Shown here in pieces: positions 25,027 through 34,135 of a DNA stretch of 64,000 nucleotides. The notes beneath the pieces were generated by a model. That model ran no database searches and was not told where the DNA came from. It saw only the letters and a program-made list of their open reading frames with translations. Position numbers and translations under genes: made by a program. Numbering within the stretch: position 1 is the stretch's first letter; every line of letters starts with the position of its first letter. Location: contig JACKLO010000012.1 of assembly GCA_024235915.1 (NCBI GenBank), positions 1 to 64,000 on the forward strand. Reading direction: 5' to 3'. The stretch comes from Burkholderiaceae bacterium. GTDB lineage: Bacteria; Pseudomonadota; Gammaproteobacteria; Burkholderiales; Burkholderiaceae_C.

Positions 25027-25764
25027 ATGAGCATGCTCGACGGCATCAAGCGTCTGTTCGTTCGCGGCGGCGATCCCGCCAGCGACCATGCGGCGCTGGC
25101 GGATTGGGCGCATGCGCGCCAGTTCAGTTTCCGCCCGGTTCGTGGCGACGAGGCTGGATTCGTCGTCGAGGGCCGCCTGGGTGCCCAGCCCTGGCGGCTG
25201 GAGTGGGGGCCGTCGCAGCGCCCCTACATCGACGGTCACGAACTGCGTGTGCGTGCCGAGCTGGGTTTGCCGTCGGACCTGCAGGCGCTGGTGCTGGACC
25301 GCACGCTGCAGGCCCAGTTGGAGAAGGCGGTCTTCGACCAGTACATCGAAAGTGTGCAGACGCGCATCGACGACCAGACGCCGCCCGAGATGCGCTGGCT
25401 GGTGATGTACGGCAAGCTCTCGGGCAGCGAACTGGGCGGGCTGCGTGACCGCTTCGCGGCCGTGTCCCAGGCCAAGGCCTGGTTGATGCAGTGGCTGGAA
25501 GGCCCGCTGACGCCGGCACTGCTGGCGGCGCCGCTGGTCACCGGACAGCCGATGGTGCTGATGGTTTCGCGGGGGCGTCTGACGCTCCGCACCGGCCTCA
25601 GCGCGCCGATGCCGCAAGACCTGGAGGCCTGGCTCCGGCTGTTCCACCAGGCCATGCGCGAGGCACGCCGGGTGGCCGATGCGGGTTCCGACCCCGGCCA
25701 TGCCAGCACACAGCCCAGCATGTTCACCGCCACCCGCACGCCGGACGAGGACCCTGCCGGCTGA
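25027..25764 (+). CDS. conserved hypothetical protein
   Basis: A 245-residue protein starting at MSMLDGIKRLF (25027). It has no signal peptide and no membrane helix. It is a mixed alpha/beta protein with a WRLEWGPSQRPYIDGHELRVRAELG strand region near residue 60 and an amphipathic C-terminal half, ending in a polar tail. I do not recognise the family. It stands alone on the plus strand, divergent from tRNA-Arg and convergent with the acyl-CoA dehydrogenase gene. The earlier in-frame start at 24985 adds a short non-conserved-looking leader and is rejected. Confidence 0.65.
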   Translation: MSMLDGIKRLFVRGGDPASDHAALADWAHARQFSFRPVRGDEAGFVVEGRLGAQPWRLEWGPSQRPYIDGHELRVRAELGLPSDLQALVLDRTLQAQLEKAVFDQYIESVQTRIDDQTPPEMRWLVMYGKLSGSELGGLRDRFAAVSQAKAWLMQWLEGPLTPALLAAPLVTGQPMVLMVSRGRLTLRTGLSAPMPQDLEAWLRLFHQAMREARRVADAGSDPGHASTQPSMFTATRTPDEDPAG

Positions 25765-25818
25765 GCACGTCAGCCAGCGTGTCGCGATCGGCGCCGGCCC
25801 AGCACCGGTTCGTGATGA

Positions 25819-27069
25819 TCAGCGGGGCGGCAGGTAGCGGCCCAGTTCCATCTTCGCGATGGCGTTGCGGTGCACCTCGTCGGGCCCGTCGGCAAAGCGC
25901 AGCGTGCGCACCTGGGTGAAGAAGAAGGCCAGCGGCGTGTCCTGGCACATGCCGGCGCCGCCGAAGACCTGCATCGCCCAGTCGATGACCTTCAGCGCCA
26001 TGTTGGGCGCCACGACCTTGATCATCGCGATCTCGGCCTTGGCCGTCTTGTTGCCGGCCACGTCCATCATCCACGCCGCCTTCAGCGTGAGCAGGCGTGC
26101 CTGCTCGATCATGATGCGGGCTTCGGCGATGCGTTCCTGTGTCACCGTCTGCTGCGCGATGGTCTTGCCGAAGGCCACGCGGGAGACGGCACGTTCGCAC
26201 ATCAGCTGCAGCGCACGTTCGGCCAGGCCGATGGTGCGCATGCAATGGTGGATGCGCCCGGGCCCGAGGCGACCTTGCGCGATCTCGAAACCGCGGCCTT
26301 CGCCGAGCAGGATGTTGCTGGCCGGCACGCGCACGTTCACGAAGTCCACTTCCATGTGGCCGTGCGGCGCGTCGTCATAGCCCATCACGGTCAGCGCGCG
26401 CAGCACCTTCACGCCCGGCGTGTCGACCGGCACGAGGATCATGCTCTGCTGCGAATGACGTGGCGCCGACGGATCGGTCTTGCCCATGAAGATCAGCACC
26501 TTGCAGCGCGGGTCGCCGGCACCGCTGGTCCACCACTTGCGGCCGTTGATGACGTACTCGTCACCGTCGCGCTCGATGCGGGCCTCGATGTTGGTGGCGT
26601 CCGATGACGCCACGGCTGGTTCCGTCATCGCGAAGCCGCTGCGGATCTCGCCACGCAGCAGCGGTTCGAGCCAGCGCTTCTTGTGCTCGGCCGAGCCGTA
26701 GCGGACCAGGACCTCCATGTTGCCGGTGTCCGGCGCCGAGCAGTTGAAGACCTCGCTGGCCCAGGGCACCGCGCCCATGATCTCCGAGAGCGGGGCGTAT
26801 TCCTGGTTGCTGAGGCCCGCGCCATAGTCGCCCGAGGTGTCGTGTGCACCGTCGGCGCTGGGCGGCAGGAACAGGTTCCACAACCCGGCGGCGCGCGCCT
26901 TGGGCTTGAGTTCCTCGATCACCGGCACCGGCGTCCAGCGCTTGCCGGCTTCGGTGTTGGCCTGGATCTCGGCGGCGTAGCGGGCCTCGGCCGGGTAGAC
27001 GTGTTCGGCCATGAAGGCCATCAGGCGCTCGCGCAGTTCCTGCGTTCGGGGCGAATAGGCGAAATCCAT
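25819..27069 (-). CDS. acyl-CoA dehydrogenase, ACAD10/11-like
   Basis: A 416-residue flavoprotein with the standard fold: an N-terminal helical domain, a central beta domain with FAMTEPAVASSDATNIEARI and INGRKWWTSGAGDPRC, and a C-terminal helical domain with AFGKTIAQQTVTQERIAEARIMIEQARLL and VIDWAMQVFGGAGM. At the place where medium-chain enzymes carry the catalytic Glu (YEGT), this protein has RFADGPDEVHR, so Asp394 occupies it. That substitution marks the ACAD10/ACAD11 group. The downstream gene in the reading direction is absent; the kinase gene 54 bases upstream (27124-28209) is its partner. Together they may act on 4-hydroxyacyl-CoA. Confidence 0.92.
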   Translation of the reverse strand: MDFAYSPRTQELRERLMAFMAEHVYPAEARYAAEIQANTEAGKRWTPVPVIEELKPKARAAGLWNLFLPPSADGAHDTSGDYGAGLSNQEYAPLSEIMGAVPWASEVFNCSAPDTGNMEVLVRYGSAEHKKRWLEPLLRGEIRSGFAMTEPAVASSDATNIEARIERDGDEYVINGRKWWTSGAGDPRCKVLIFMGKTDPSAPRHSQQSMILVPVDTPGVKVLRALTVMGYDDAPHGHMEVDFVNVRVPASNILLGEGRGFEIAQGRLGPGRIHHCMRTIGLAERALQLMCERAVSRVAFGKTIAQQTVTQERIAEARIMIEQARLLTLKAAWMMDVAGNKTAKAEIAMIKVVAPNMALKVIDWAMQVFGGAGMCQDTPLAFFFTQVRTLRFADGPDEVHRNAIAKMELGRYLPPR

Positions 27070-27123
27070 GCGCAGTCTCCTTCGGTGATCTTGCGGGGGT
27101 TCAGCGGCCGTCGGCGGCCTGCG

Positions 27124-28209
27124 TCAGCGGGCGTCGGCAGCTTGCGCGAAGCGCCAAGCCATCTCGGCCAGTGGCCGCGTGGAGGCGCCGGTGGCGCGGG
27201 CCTGTGCGCTGGCAGCGGTGCCGTCGATCACGCGGCGGGCGATGCCCTGGGTGATCGAGGCCAGGCGAAACAGGTTGTAGGCCAGGTAGAAATTCCAGTC
27301 GGCCATGACCGCGTCCGGGTCGGCGCGGCCGGTGCGCTCGCAGTAGCGCCGCACGTACTCGCGTTCCGAGGGGATGCCCAGCGCCGGCAGGTCCAGCCCG
27401 CCGATGCCCCGGAAGGTGCCCGGCGGGATGTGCCAGGCCATGCAGTGGTAGCTGAAGTCGGCCAGCGGGTGGCCCAGCGTGGACAGTTCCCAGTCCAGCA
27501 CGGCGAGCACCCGCGGCTCCTCGGGGTGCCAGATCATGTTGTCGAGGCGGAAGTCACCGTGCACCACCGAAACCTGGCCCTCATCGCGCGCGCTGGCGGG
27601 CACGTTGGCGGGCAGCCATTGCAGCAGCCGGTCCATCGGCTCGATGGTCTCGGTCTGCGAAGCCAGGTACTGCTTGCTCCAGCGGCCGATCTGGCGGTCG
27701 AAGTAGTTGCCCGGCTTGCCGTAATCGGCCAGACCGGCGGCGGGCACGTCCACGTTGTGCAGCGCCGCGATCACGCGGTTCATCTCGTCGTAGATGTCGC
27801 CGCGCTGGGCCGGTGTCAGGTCGGGCAGGGACTGATCCCAGAACACGCGGCCCTGCACGAATTCCATGATGTAGAAGGCGCGGCCAATGACGGCTTCGTC
27901 CTCGCACAGCACGTGCATGCGTGCCACTGGCACACCGCGGCCATGCAGGGCACCCATGACGCGGAACTCCCGCTCGATGGCATGGGCCGACGGCAGCAGC
28001 TTGGCCACCGGCCCTGGTTTGGCGCGCATGACGTAGGACGCGCCCGGCGTGCGCAGCAGGTAGGTGGGGTTGGACTGTCCGCCCTTGAACTGGGACACCT
28101 CCAGCGGACCCGCAAAGCCATCGATGTGGCTGCCCAGCCATCGGGTCAGGGCGTCGACGTCGAAGAGGTGCTGCTCGCGCACGGGTTGCGTGCCGGTGAA
28201 CTGTTCCAT
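27124..28209 (-). CDS. APH-fold phosphotransferase of acyl-CoA metabolism (ACAD10/11 kinase partner, LvaA-like)
   Basis: A 361-residue protein kinase-like fold. It shows the opening FDVDALTRWLGSHIDGF, the nucleotide loop FKGGQSNPTYLL, the Brenner motif HGDFRLDN at residues 217-224 (catalytic Asp and Asn) and the metal-binding VLDWELSTLGHPLADF. Human ACAD10/ACAD11 carry a related kinase domain fused to the dehydrogenase, and in Pseudomonas levulinate metabolism the homologue LvaA phosphorylates a 4-hydroxyacyl-CoA. It is not an antibiotic-resistance gene in this setting. It is co-directional with the dehydrogenase and 19 bases after a Crp/Fnr gene. Confidence 0.88.
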   Translation of the reverse strand: MEQFTGTQPVREQHLFDVDALTRWLGSHIDGFAGPLEVSQFKGGQSNPTYLLRTPGASYVMRAKPGPVAKLLPSAHAIEREFRVMGALHGRGVPVARMHVLCEDEAVIGRAFYIMEFVQGRVFWDQSLPDLTPAQRGDIYDEMNRVIAALHNVDVPAAGLADYGKPGNYFDRQIGRWSKQYLASQTETIEPMDRLLQWLPANVPASARDEGQVSVVHGDFRLDNMIWHPEEPRVLAVLDWELSTLGHPLADFSYHCMAWHIPPGTFRGIGGLDLPALGIPSEREYVRRYCERTGRADPDAVMADWNFYLAYNLFRLASITQGIARRVIDGTAASAQARATGASTRPLAEMAWRFAQAADAR

Positions 28210-28228
28210 CGTCAGAGCTTCCTTGGGT

Positions 28229-28933
28229 TCAGCGTTCCGCGGCAGCCATCAGCCGCTCGCGCGACAGCACGACCAGACGCGTCGGCTCCACACGCAGGAT
28301 GCCGTCGCGTTCGAAGCCCTTGAGCTCCTGGTTCACGCGCTGGCGCGAGGCGCCCAGCAGCTGCGCGAGGTCTTCCTGCGCCAGCTGCAGGCCGATGCGG
28401 ATTTCCTCGCCGTCGTTGATGCCGTAGCTCTTGGCCAGCAGCAACAGCTGACGCGCCAGGCGCGCCTGGAGCGGACGCGTGTTGACGTCCTCGAACTGGT
28501 CGAACATCAACCGCAGACGGCGGCAGTTCAGGCGCAGCAGCGCGTCGTACAACTCCACATGCTGTGCCAGCAGGGCCTTGAAGTCGGGCTTGCGCACCAC
28601 CAGCAGCGTGGTCTCGCCGTGGGCATGCGCGTCGTGTGTGCGTGGCAGCCCGTCGAAGAGGGCGATGTCGCCGAACCAGGTGCCCGGTTCGCAATAGGTG
28701 AGCGTGACCTGCTTGCCCGACAGCGCCACCGTGCTGATGCGCACCGCACCGCGCGCGACACCCACCCATTCCTCGGCCTGCGCGCCGCGGATGGCCAGTG
28801 GCGCATCGTCCGGCAGGCGGCGCACGATGGCGCGCGAAAGAATGGCCTGCTGCAGCGAAAGAGAGAGCTTGCTGAACCACGCGCCGGTGTCGATGTTGCG
28901 TCGTTCGTCCAGTGTAAGAGTGGGGTTGTGCAT
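28229..28933 (-). CDS. Crp/Fnr family transcriptional regulator
   Basis: A 234-residue regulator with an N-terminal cyclic-nucleotide-binding-type beta roll (about 25-140, with GTWFGDIALFDGLPRTHDAHA), a dimer helix and a C-terminal winged helix (QEDLAQLLGASRQRVNQELKGFERDGIL, about 185-212). No N-terminal cysteine cluster is present, so it is not an oxygen-sensing Fnr. It is the first gene of the leftward group leading to the kinase and the acyl-CoA dehydrogenase. It may therefore control them, although Crp-type genes are often only neighbours. Confidence 0.9.
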   Translation of the reverse strand: MHNPTLTLDERRNIDTGAWFSKLSLSLQQAILSRAIVRRLPDDAPLAIRGAQAEEWVGVARGAVRISTVALSGKQVTLTYCEPGTWFGDIALFDGLPRTHDAHAHGETTLLVVRKPDFKALLAQHVELYDALLRLNCRRLRLMFDQFEDVNTRPLQARLARQLLLLAKSYGINDGEEIRIGLQLAQEDLAQLLGASRQRVNQELKGFERDGILRVEPTRLVVLSRERLMAAAER

Positions 28934-29036
28934 GCCTTGTCCCTGACGCGACAGCGTCGGATCGCGCGCGCGACGCCGCGGCCTGCGCGCGCTTCTGGGC
29001 GGCGCGGAGACGGCGCTCCACGCGCGTTCGTTCGTG

Positions 29037-29831
29037 TCAACCCGCCGAGAACTTCGGCCGGCGTTTTTCGAGGAAGGCGCTGATGCCTTCGCCGCCGTTG
29101 TCGTGGAAGAGGTTGCGCACGAAGTGGTCGCGCTCGCGGTCGAGTTGCTCGCGCAGTGGCGACACCACGGCCTCGTTCATCAGCTGCTTGGCACTGGCCA
29201 TCGCGTTGGGGGCCATGGCCGCCAGTTCATCGGCCAGCGCCAGGGCACGGGGCAGCGCGTGGCCGGCGTCGGCCACCTCGTTGATCAGGCCCATCTGCTG
29301 CCAGGCCTGGACGGGTTGAGGGCTGGGCAACCAGAGCATGCGCATGGCCTGCGCCCGTGGCACCCGGCGCGCCAGCTGCCAGGTGGCGCCGGCGTCGGGC
29401 GACAGGCCGACGCGGCCGTAGGACAGCACGAACTTCGCGTCTTCCGCCGCGACCACGAGATCGCAGGCCAGCACGAGGCCTACGCCAGCACCGGCGGCGA
29501 AGCCTTCCACCGCGGCGATCACCGGCTTGGGCAAGGTCACCAGCGCCTCCACAAAGGCGTGCAGCAGGCGCATCGATTCAATCTGGGGCTCGGGCGTGCC
29601 GTCTCGCACCCCCAGCAGCCGGGGGAGGTTGCCGCCGCCGCAGAAGTGCTCGCCATCGCCGCGCAGCACCACGCAGCGGACTTCGGCATCGGCCGCAGCG
29701 CGCTCCAGCGCCTCAAGACCGGCGGCGCTGGCCTGCGGCGACAGGCTGTTGCGCGACGCCGGGTCGCTCAGTGTCAGCACCAGCGTGCTGCCGCGCTGTT
29801 CGGTCAACATCTGCGAAGCCATGCGTTTCAT
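29037..29831 (-). CDS. enoyl-CoA hydratase/isomerase family protein
   Basis: A 264-residue crotonase-fold enzyme. The oxyanion-hole segment is GEHFCGGGNLPRLLG and EGFAAGAGVGLVLACDLVVAAEDAKF, with the family C-terminal YGRVGLSPDAGATW and ISAFLEKRRPKFSAG. The start is ambiguous: ATG codons at 29831, 29822 and 29807 are in frame. I use 29831. The very long open frame upstream to 30311 is antisense to the FimV-like gene. It is separated by 103 bases from the Crp/Fnr gene and may belong to the same acyl-CoA catabolic group. Confidence 0.9.
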   Translation of the reverse strand: MKRMASQMLTEQRGSTLVLTLSDPASRNSLSPQASAAGLEALERAAADAEVRCVVLRGDGEHFCGGGNLPRLLGVRDGTPEPQIESMRLLHAFVEALVTLPKPVIAAVEGFAAGAGVGLVLACDLVVAAEDAKFVLSYGRVGLSPDAGATWQLARRVPRAQAMRMLWLPSPQPVQAWQQMGLINEVADAGHALPRALALADELAAMAPNAMASAKQLMNEAVVSPLREQLDRERDHFVRNLFHDNGGEGISAFLEKRRPKFSAG

Positions 29832-29926
29832 TGTGGCATGCGTCGCAACGCGGCCCGAGCGTTGCGCGGAACGTGTAACGCTTCGTGCTAGAGTGCCCCA
29901 GCGTCGGATTCCGACCTCTGCCGGGC

Positions 29927-31936
29927 ATGCATCAGAAGAAGCGGATTCCATCCATCGCCAGTGTGATCGTGGCCATCGGCCTGGGTGCGGCTTGGCCCGC
30001 CTGGGGTCTGGGCTTCGGCAGCGGTACGCCGTCGACCACGCTGGGCCGCCCGCTCGATTTCCGCGTGGTGCTGCGGCTGGCGGACGGTGAATCGCTGGAT
30101 GACAGCTGCGTGCGTGCCGCCGTGCTGGTGGGTGATCGCAACCTGCCGGCGCAGGCCATCGGCACCTTGGTGACGACCGGCCCTGACAACACGGCCGTGG
30201 TGCGTGTGCGCACCACCAGCCGAATCGACGAGCCGCTGGTCTCTGTGGACGTGCAGGCCGGCTGCGTCCAGCGGGTCTCTCGCAGCTACACGGTGTTTGC
30301 CGACCCGCCATTGTCGCCGCTGCCGGCGGTGCCCGAGCAATTGGCGCGGGCGCCAGTGCCTGCGGGACAGCCGGCCGCGGCAGCAGATGCGGTCCCGGCG
30401 GCGCCGGCCGTTCCCCAGCCTGCCGTCACCCCGGTGCCGCAGGTGGCCGTACGAGCTGCTGCGCCGACGGCCGAGGTCGTGGCTTCCGCCGCCACGCCAC
30501 GACCTGCGCCCAAACCGAAGCCGAGGCCGAAACCGCGGCCGAAGCCGAAGGTGGTGGCCCAGCCCGACGATGTGCAGGCGCCGCCCGCGGCGCGATTGCG
30601 GCTGGACGAGCCCCGCGTGGTCTTGCCCGCCTCGACTGCGGCCGCAGGAACCCCGACGGCGGTGCCAGGGGCGGAATCTGCCGAGACGCTGCTCCTCGTG
30701 GACCGCGCCAACGAGGCCGTGAAGGCGGCCATCGCGGCGGCGTCGGCGTCGCAGGCGCGCATCGCTGCGCTGGAAGACAGCGTGCGCCAGCTGAGCGATG
30801 CGGCCCGGGATCAACAGCGGCTGCTGGCGCAACTCAGTGCGCGTGCCGAGGCGGCCGAGTCCGGCGCGCGTTGGTTGTGGCCGTTGCTGCTGGCCATCGT
30901 GGCCTTTGCCGGCCTGGCCACGTGGCTCTGGATTCGTCTGCGCGAACTCGAGCGAGAGCGGCATCAAGGCTGGTTGGCCGCGGCGCAGGCCGCCGCGTCA
31001 CCCCGCGCAGCCGTGGCCGATCGTCCTGCTGCTGCCGCGGCGCCGGCCCAACGCGCGGAGGTGCCGACACCGTCTCAGGTGCCACTGCTGGTGGAACGCG
31101 GCCAGCGCCATGGTGGCCTCGGTGCCGTGGGTGCCGGTCTGGCACCCGTGCATCAGCCGACGCCTTCGGAGATGCCGGACCCCGCGCCCACCCAGCCGCC
31201 GGCCTGGTATGACGATGTGCCACCGTCGCAGCGCACGATGCCCTTGGTGTCGATGCCGGCGCCTGCGATCGGTGGGGTGCCTGCTGGGGCGGCGGTCGGT
31301 TCGTCGCGGGATGTCAGCGCCGAGGAACTGATCGACCTGGAACAGCAGGCCGAGTTCTTCGTGGTGCTCGGTCAGGACGACGCCGCCATCGACCTGCTGG
31401 TCTCGCATCTGCGTGACGCGGGCGGCGCGAGCCCGCTGCCTTACCTCAAGCTGCTGGACATCTACCACCGGCGCGAGGACCGCGCGGCCTACGAGCGTAC
31501 GCGTGACCGTTTCAACCAGCGCTTCAACGCCCATGCACCGGCCTGGGACGCCGCGGGTCACGACGGCCGCGCGCTGGAGGACTACCCGGCGGTGATCGAC
31601 TGGCTGCAGCGTGTGTGGCCGCAGCCGCTGGACGCCATGGCGGAACTGGAGTCGCTGCTGTTCCGCAAGGACGGTGGCGAACTCTTCGACCTGCCGGCCT
31701 ACCGTGAACTGCTGATGTTGTACGCGTTGGCGCGTGACCTGCTGGAATCGACTTCGGGCGGCGGTGCGTCCGTGGACGTGCTGCTGCCGCTCAACGACGC
31801 ACCAGGCTTCGTGCAGACCTCACCGCGCCCCTACTTCGGCGACGATGAAGCGCCGCCCGAAGTCCAGCCCACCGCGCCGCTGGACCTGGACCTGGGGCCG
31901 ACACATGACGAGTCGGTGATCGAACGCAGGCGCTGA
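29927..31936 (+). CDS. FimV/HubP-like inner-membrane protein
   Basis: A 669-residue protein. A signal peptide (IPSIASVIVAIGLGAAWPAWG) is followed by LGFGSGTPSTTLGRPLDFRVVLRL, the typical FimV N-terminal domain. A Pro/Ala-rich linker and a Pro-Lys stretch (KPKPRPKPRPKPK near residue 200), a coiled-coil-like helix, and one membrane helix (WLWPLLLAIVAFAGLATWLWI near 315) come next. The cytoplasmic part ends in a FimV C-terminal/TPR-like region (AEFFVVLGQDDAAIDLLVSHLRD). FimV/HubP proteins organise cell poles, type IV pili and twitching. I see no LysM domain, which FimV of Pseudomonas has. The start at 29927 (MHQKK) fits the signal peptide. Confidence 0.8.
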   Translation: MHQKKRIPSIASVIVAIGLGAAWPAWGLGFGSGTPSTTLGRPLDFRVVLRLADGESLDDSCVRAAVLVGDRNLPAQAIGTLVTTGPDNTAVVRVRTTSRIDEPLVSVDVQAGCVQRVSRSYTVFADPPLSPLPAVPEQLARAPVPAGQPAAAADAVPAAPAVPQPAVTPVPQVAVRAAAPTAEVVASAATPRPAPKPKPRPKPRPKPKVVAQPDDVQAPPAARLRLDEPRVVLPASTAAAGTPTAVPGAESAETLLLVDRANEAVKAAIAAASASQARIAALEDSVRQLSDAARDQQRLLAQLSARAEAAESGARWLWPLLLAIVAFAGLATWLWIRLRELERERHQGWLAAAQAAASPRAAVADRPAAAAAPAQRAEVPTPSQVPLLVERGQRHGGLGAVGAGLAPVHQPTPSEMPDPAPTQPPAWYDDVPPSQRTMPLVSMPAPAIGGVPAGAAVGSSRDVSAEELIDLEQQAEFFVVLGQDDAAIDLLVSHLRDAGGASPLPYLKLLDIYHRREDRAAYERTRDRFNQRFNAHAPAWDAAGHDGRALEDYPAVIDWLQRVWPQPLDAMAELESLLFRKDGGELFDLPAYRELLMLYALARDLLESTSGGGASVDVLLPLNDAPGFVQTSPRPYFGDDEAPPEVQPTAPLDLDLGPTHDESVIERRR

Positions 31937-32018
31937 CCGCGCCCCGGCGGCGAAGAGGTCCAAGGCATCCGGGCGTCAAAGCCCCGAAGCCCAGCAAGCC
32001 CTGCCAGTCCCGCGAGTC

Positions 32019-33176
32019 CTACAGACGCTGCAGCCGACCCAGCGCCATGTCCAGCGTCTCGTCCTTCTTGGCGAAGCACAGCCGCGCCAGGCCCTGTTCA
32101 CGCGCGTCGGCGTAGAAGGCGCTGATCGGAATCGCCGCGACACCCACTTCGGTGGTCAGCCATTCGCAGAACGCGGCCTCGCCCAGGGTGCTGACGGCGC
32201 TGTAGTCCACGGTCTGGAAGTAGGTGCCCTCGCTGGGCAGCAGCCGCAGCCGTGTCGACGCCAGACCGGCGCGGAAGCGGTCGCGCTTGGCCTGATAGAA
32301 CGCGCCCAGGCCGAGGTAGGGCCGGGGGTCGGCCAGGTAGGCCGCCAGCGCATGCTGCACGGGCGTGTTGACGGTGAAGACGTTGAACTGGTGCACCTTG
32401 CGGAACTCCGCCGTCAGCGCCGCCGGCGCCGCCACGGTGCCCACCTTCCAGCCGGTGACGTGAAAGGTTTTGCCGAAGCTCGACACCACGAAGCTACGTG
32501 CCGCCAGCGCAGGGATCGCCGACGCCGACACATGCGGCCGGCCGTCGAACACCATGTGTTCGTAGACCTCGTCGCTGATCAACAGCACATCAGTGGGCGC
32601 CAGCAGGTCGGCGAGCGTCTGCATCTCCTCGCGCGTCCACACCGTGCCGGTGGGGTTGTGCGGCGAGTTGACGATGATGGCGCGCGTGCGCGGCCCCAGC
32701 GCGGCCGCAATGGCCGCAAAGTCCGGACGGAAACTGCCGGCCGTCAGCGGCACACGGATGACACGTCCGCCCGCGAGTTCGATGTTCGGCGCGTAGCTGT
32801 CGTAGCAGGGCTCGAGCACGATGACCTCGTCACCCGGATGCACGCAGCACAGCACCGCCGTCAGGATGGCCTGTGTGGCACCGGCCGTCACGGTGATCTC
32901 TGTTTCGGCTTCGTATGCATGGCCGTAGAGCGTGGCGATCTTGTCCGCCACGGCCTGCCGCAGCACCGGCACGCCGGCCATCGGCGGGTACTGGTTGAGG
33001 CCGCGCTTCATCGCCTGGCAGACCTGCTCCGGCAGTGCCGGGTCGCAATCGAAGTCGGGAAAGCCCTGGCCGAGGTTCACGGCCCCGGTGCGCGTGGCCA
33101 GCGCCGACATCACGGTGAAGATGGTTGTGCCCACCGTGGGCAGGCGGCTGGGGAAGCTGGGGGTCGGAAGGCTCAT
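32019..33176 (-). CDS. methionine/aromatic aminotransferase, YbdL/MalY-like class I
   Basis: A 385-residue PLP enzyme: the N-terminal LPTVGTTIFTVMSALA and LGQGFPDFDCDP are typical of E. coli YbdL and related methionine transaminases. The PLP lysine is in SSFGKTFHVTGWKVG near residue 230, NSPHNPTGTVW binds the cofactor and ARLCFAKKDETL is the C-terminal Arg-bearing strand. It can use methionine or aromatic amino acids with a 2-oxo acid. I start at the ATG at 33176; a GTG at 33188 would overlap the CysB-like stop as GTGA and is also possible. It is the last gene of a sulfur-related group (cbiX, cysB-like). Confidence 0.9.
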   Translation of the reverse strand: MSLPTPSFPSRLPTVGTTIFTVMSALATRTGAVNLGQGFPDFDCDPALPEQVCQAMKRGLNQYPPMAGVPVLRQAVADKIATLYGHAYEAETEITVTAGATQAILTAVLCCVHPGDEVIVLEPCYDSYAPNIELAGGRVIRVPLTAGSFRPDFAAIAAALGPRTRAIIVNSPHNPTGTVWTREEMQTLADLLAPTDVLLISDEVYEHMVFDGRPHVSASAIPALAARSFVVSSFGKTFHVTGWKVGTVAAPAALTAEFRKVHQFNVFTVNTPVQHALAAYLADPRPYLGLGAFYQAKRDRFRAGLASTRLRLLPSEGTYFQTVDYSAVSTLGEAAFCEWLTTEVGVAAIPISAFYADAREQGLARLCFAKKDETLDMALGRLQRL

Positions 33177-33184
33177 GTCGGCGC

Positions 33185-34135
33185 TCACAGCGAATAGTCG
33201 TCGCCGCCGCCGGCCACCGCGCGCTCGATGAGCGCGCGGGTCAGCCGGTCGGACAGCAGTTCGGCGAAGGTGTAAACGAAGTGCCGCAAATAGGCTCCGC
33301 GGCGGAAGGCCACGCGCGAGACATTGCGGCCAAAGAGGTGGCCCACGGGCCGTGCCACCAGGCCGGCGTCGGCTGCGGCGTCCTCGGGGCGCATGGCCAT
33401 CTCCGCCACCAGGCCCACGCCCAGGCCCAGGCGCACATAGGTCTTGATGACGTCGGCGTCGATGGCCTCAAGCACGAAATCCGGGGTCAGCCGCCGCTGC
33501 GCGAAGGCCTGGTCGATCCGCCGCCGACCGGTGAAGCTGGGGTGGTAGGACACCAGCGGCAGTGCTGCCAGCTGTTCCAGCGTCGGTGGTGGTCCCTCCG
33601 CCAGCGCGTGGCTGGCAGGCACCACCACCACGTGCTGCCAGTCGTAGCAGGGCAGGGAGATCAGGTCGGCGTGCTCCTCCAGCGACTCGGTGGCCAGGCC
33701 AATGTCGGCCGCGCCGTCCAGCAGCATGCGCACCACCTGTTCCGGATTGCCCTGGTGCAGGGCCACGCGCACGGCGGGGTAGCGTTGGCGCAACGCGGCA
33801 ATCGGCGCCGGCAGCATGTAGCGCGCCTGCGTGTGCGTGGTGGCGATGGACAGCGTGCCGCTCTCCTGCCGCGAGTACTCCTGGCCGATGCGGCGCAGGT
33901 TTTCCAGCTCCTGCAGGATGCGTTCGATCGACGCCAGCACCTGCGTGCCCGGCTCGGTGATGTTGCGCAGCCGTTTGCCGTGGCGCTGGAAGATGCGCAC
34001 GCCCAGCTCTTCCTCGAGTTCGAGGATCGCCTTGCTCACGCCGGGCTGCGAGGTGTGCAGCGCCTTGGCCGCCTCGGTGAGGTTCAGCCCGCGCCGCACC
34101 GCCTCGCGCACATAGCGGAACTGATGAAGGTTCAA
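33185..34135 (-). CDS. cysB: CysB-like LysR family transcriptional regulator
   Basis: A 316-residue LysR regulator. The helix-turn-helix is LNLTEAAKALHTSQPGVSKAI (residues 18-38), followed by LEEELGVRIFQRHGKRLRNIT and an effector domain with TTHTQARYMLP near residue 100, the sulfate/O-acetylserine-pocket signature of CysB and Cbl. CysB activates the sulfate assimilation genes. The ATG overlaps the cbiX stop (34132-34135). The gene name is by similarity to CysB; Cbl or another homologue cannot be excluded. Confidence 0.9.
   Translation of the reverse strand: MNLHQFRYVREAVRRGLNLTEAAKALHTSQPGVSKAILELEEELGVRIFQRHGKRLRNITEPGTQVLASIERILQELENLRRIGQEYSRQESGTLSIATTHTQARYMLPAPIAALRQRYPAVRVALHQGNPEQVVRMLLDGAADIGLATESLEEHADLISLPCYDWQHVVVVPASHALAEGPPPTLEQLAALPLVSYHPSFTGRRRIDQAFAQRRLTPDFVLEAIDADVIKTYVRLGLGVGLVAEMAMRPEDAAADAGLVARPVGHLFGRNVSRVAFRRGAYLRHFVYTFAELLSDRLTRALIERAVAGGGDDYSL

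Noticed and set aside
27124..28209. aminoglycoside resistance phosphotransferase
   Set aside because: The kinase motifs fit the APH fold, but the setting beside an ACAD10/11-like dehydrogenase and the N-terminal sequence fit the acyl-CoA kinase group instead.
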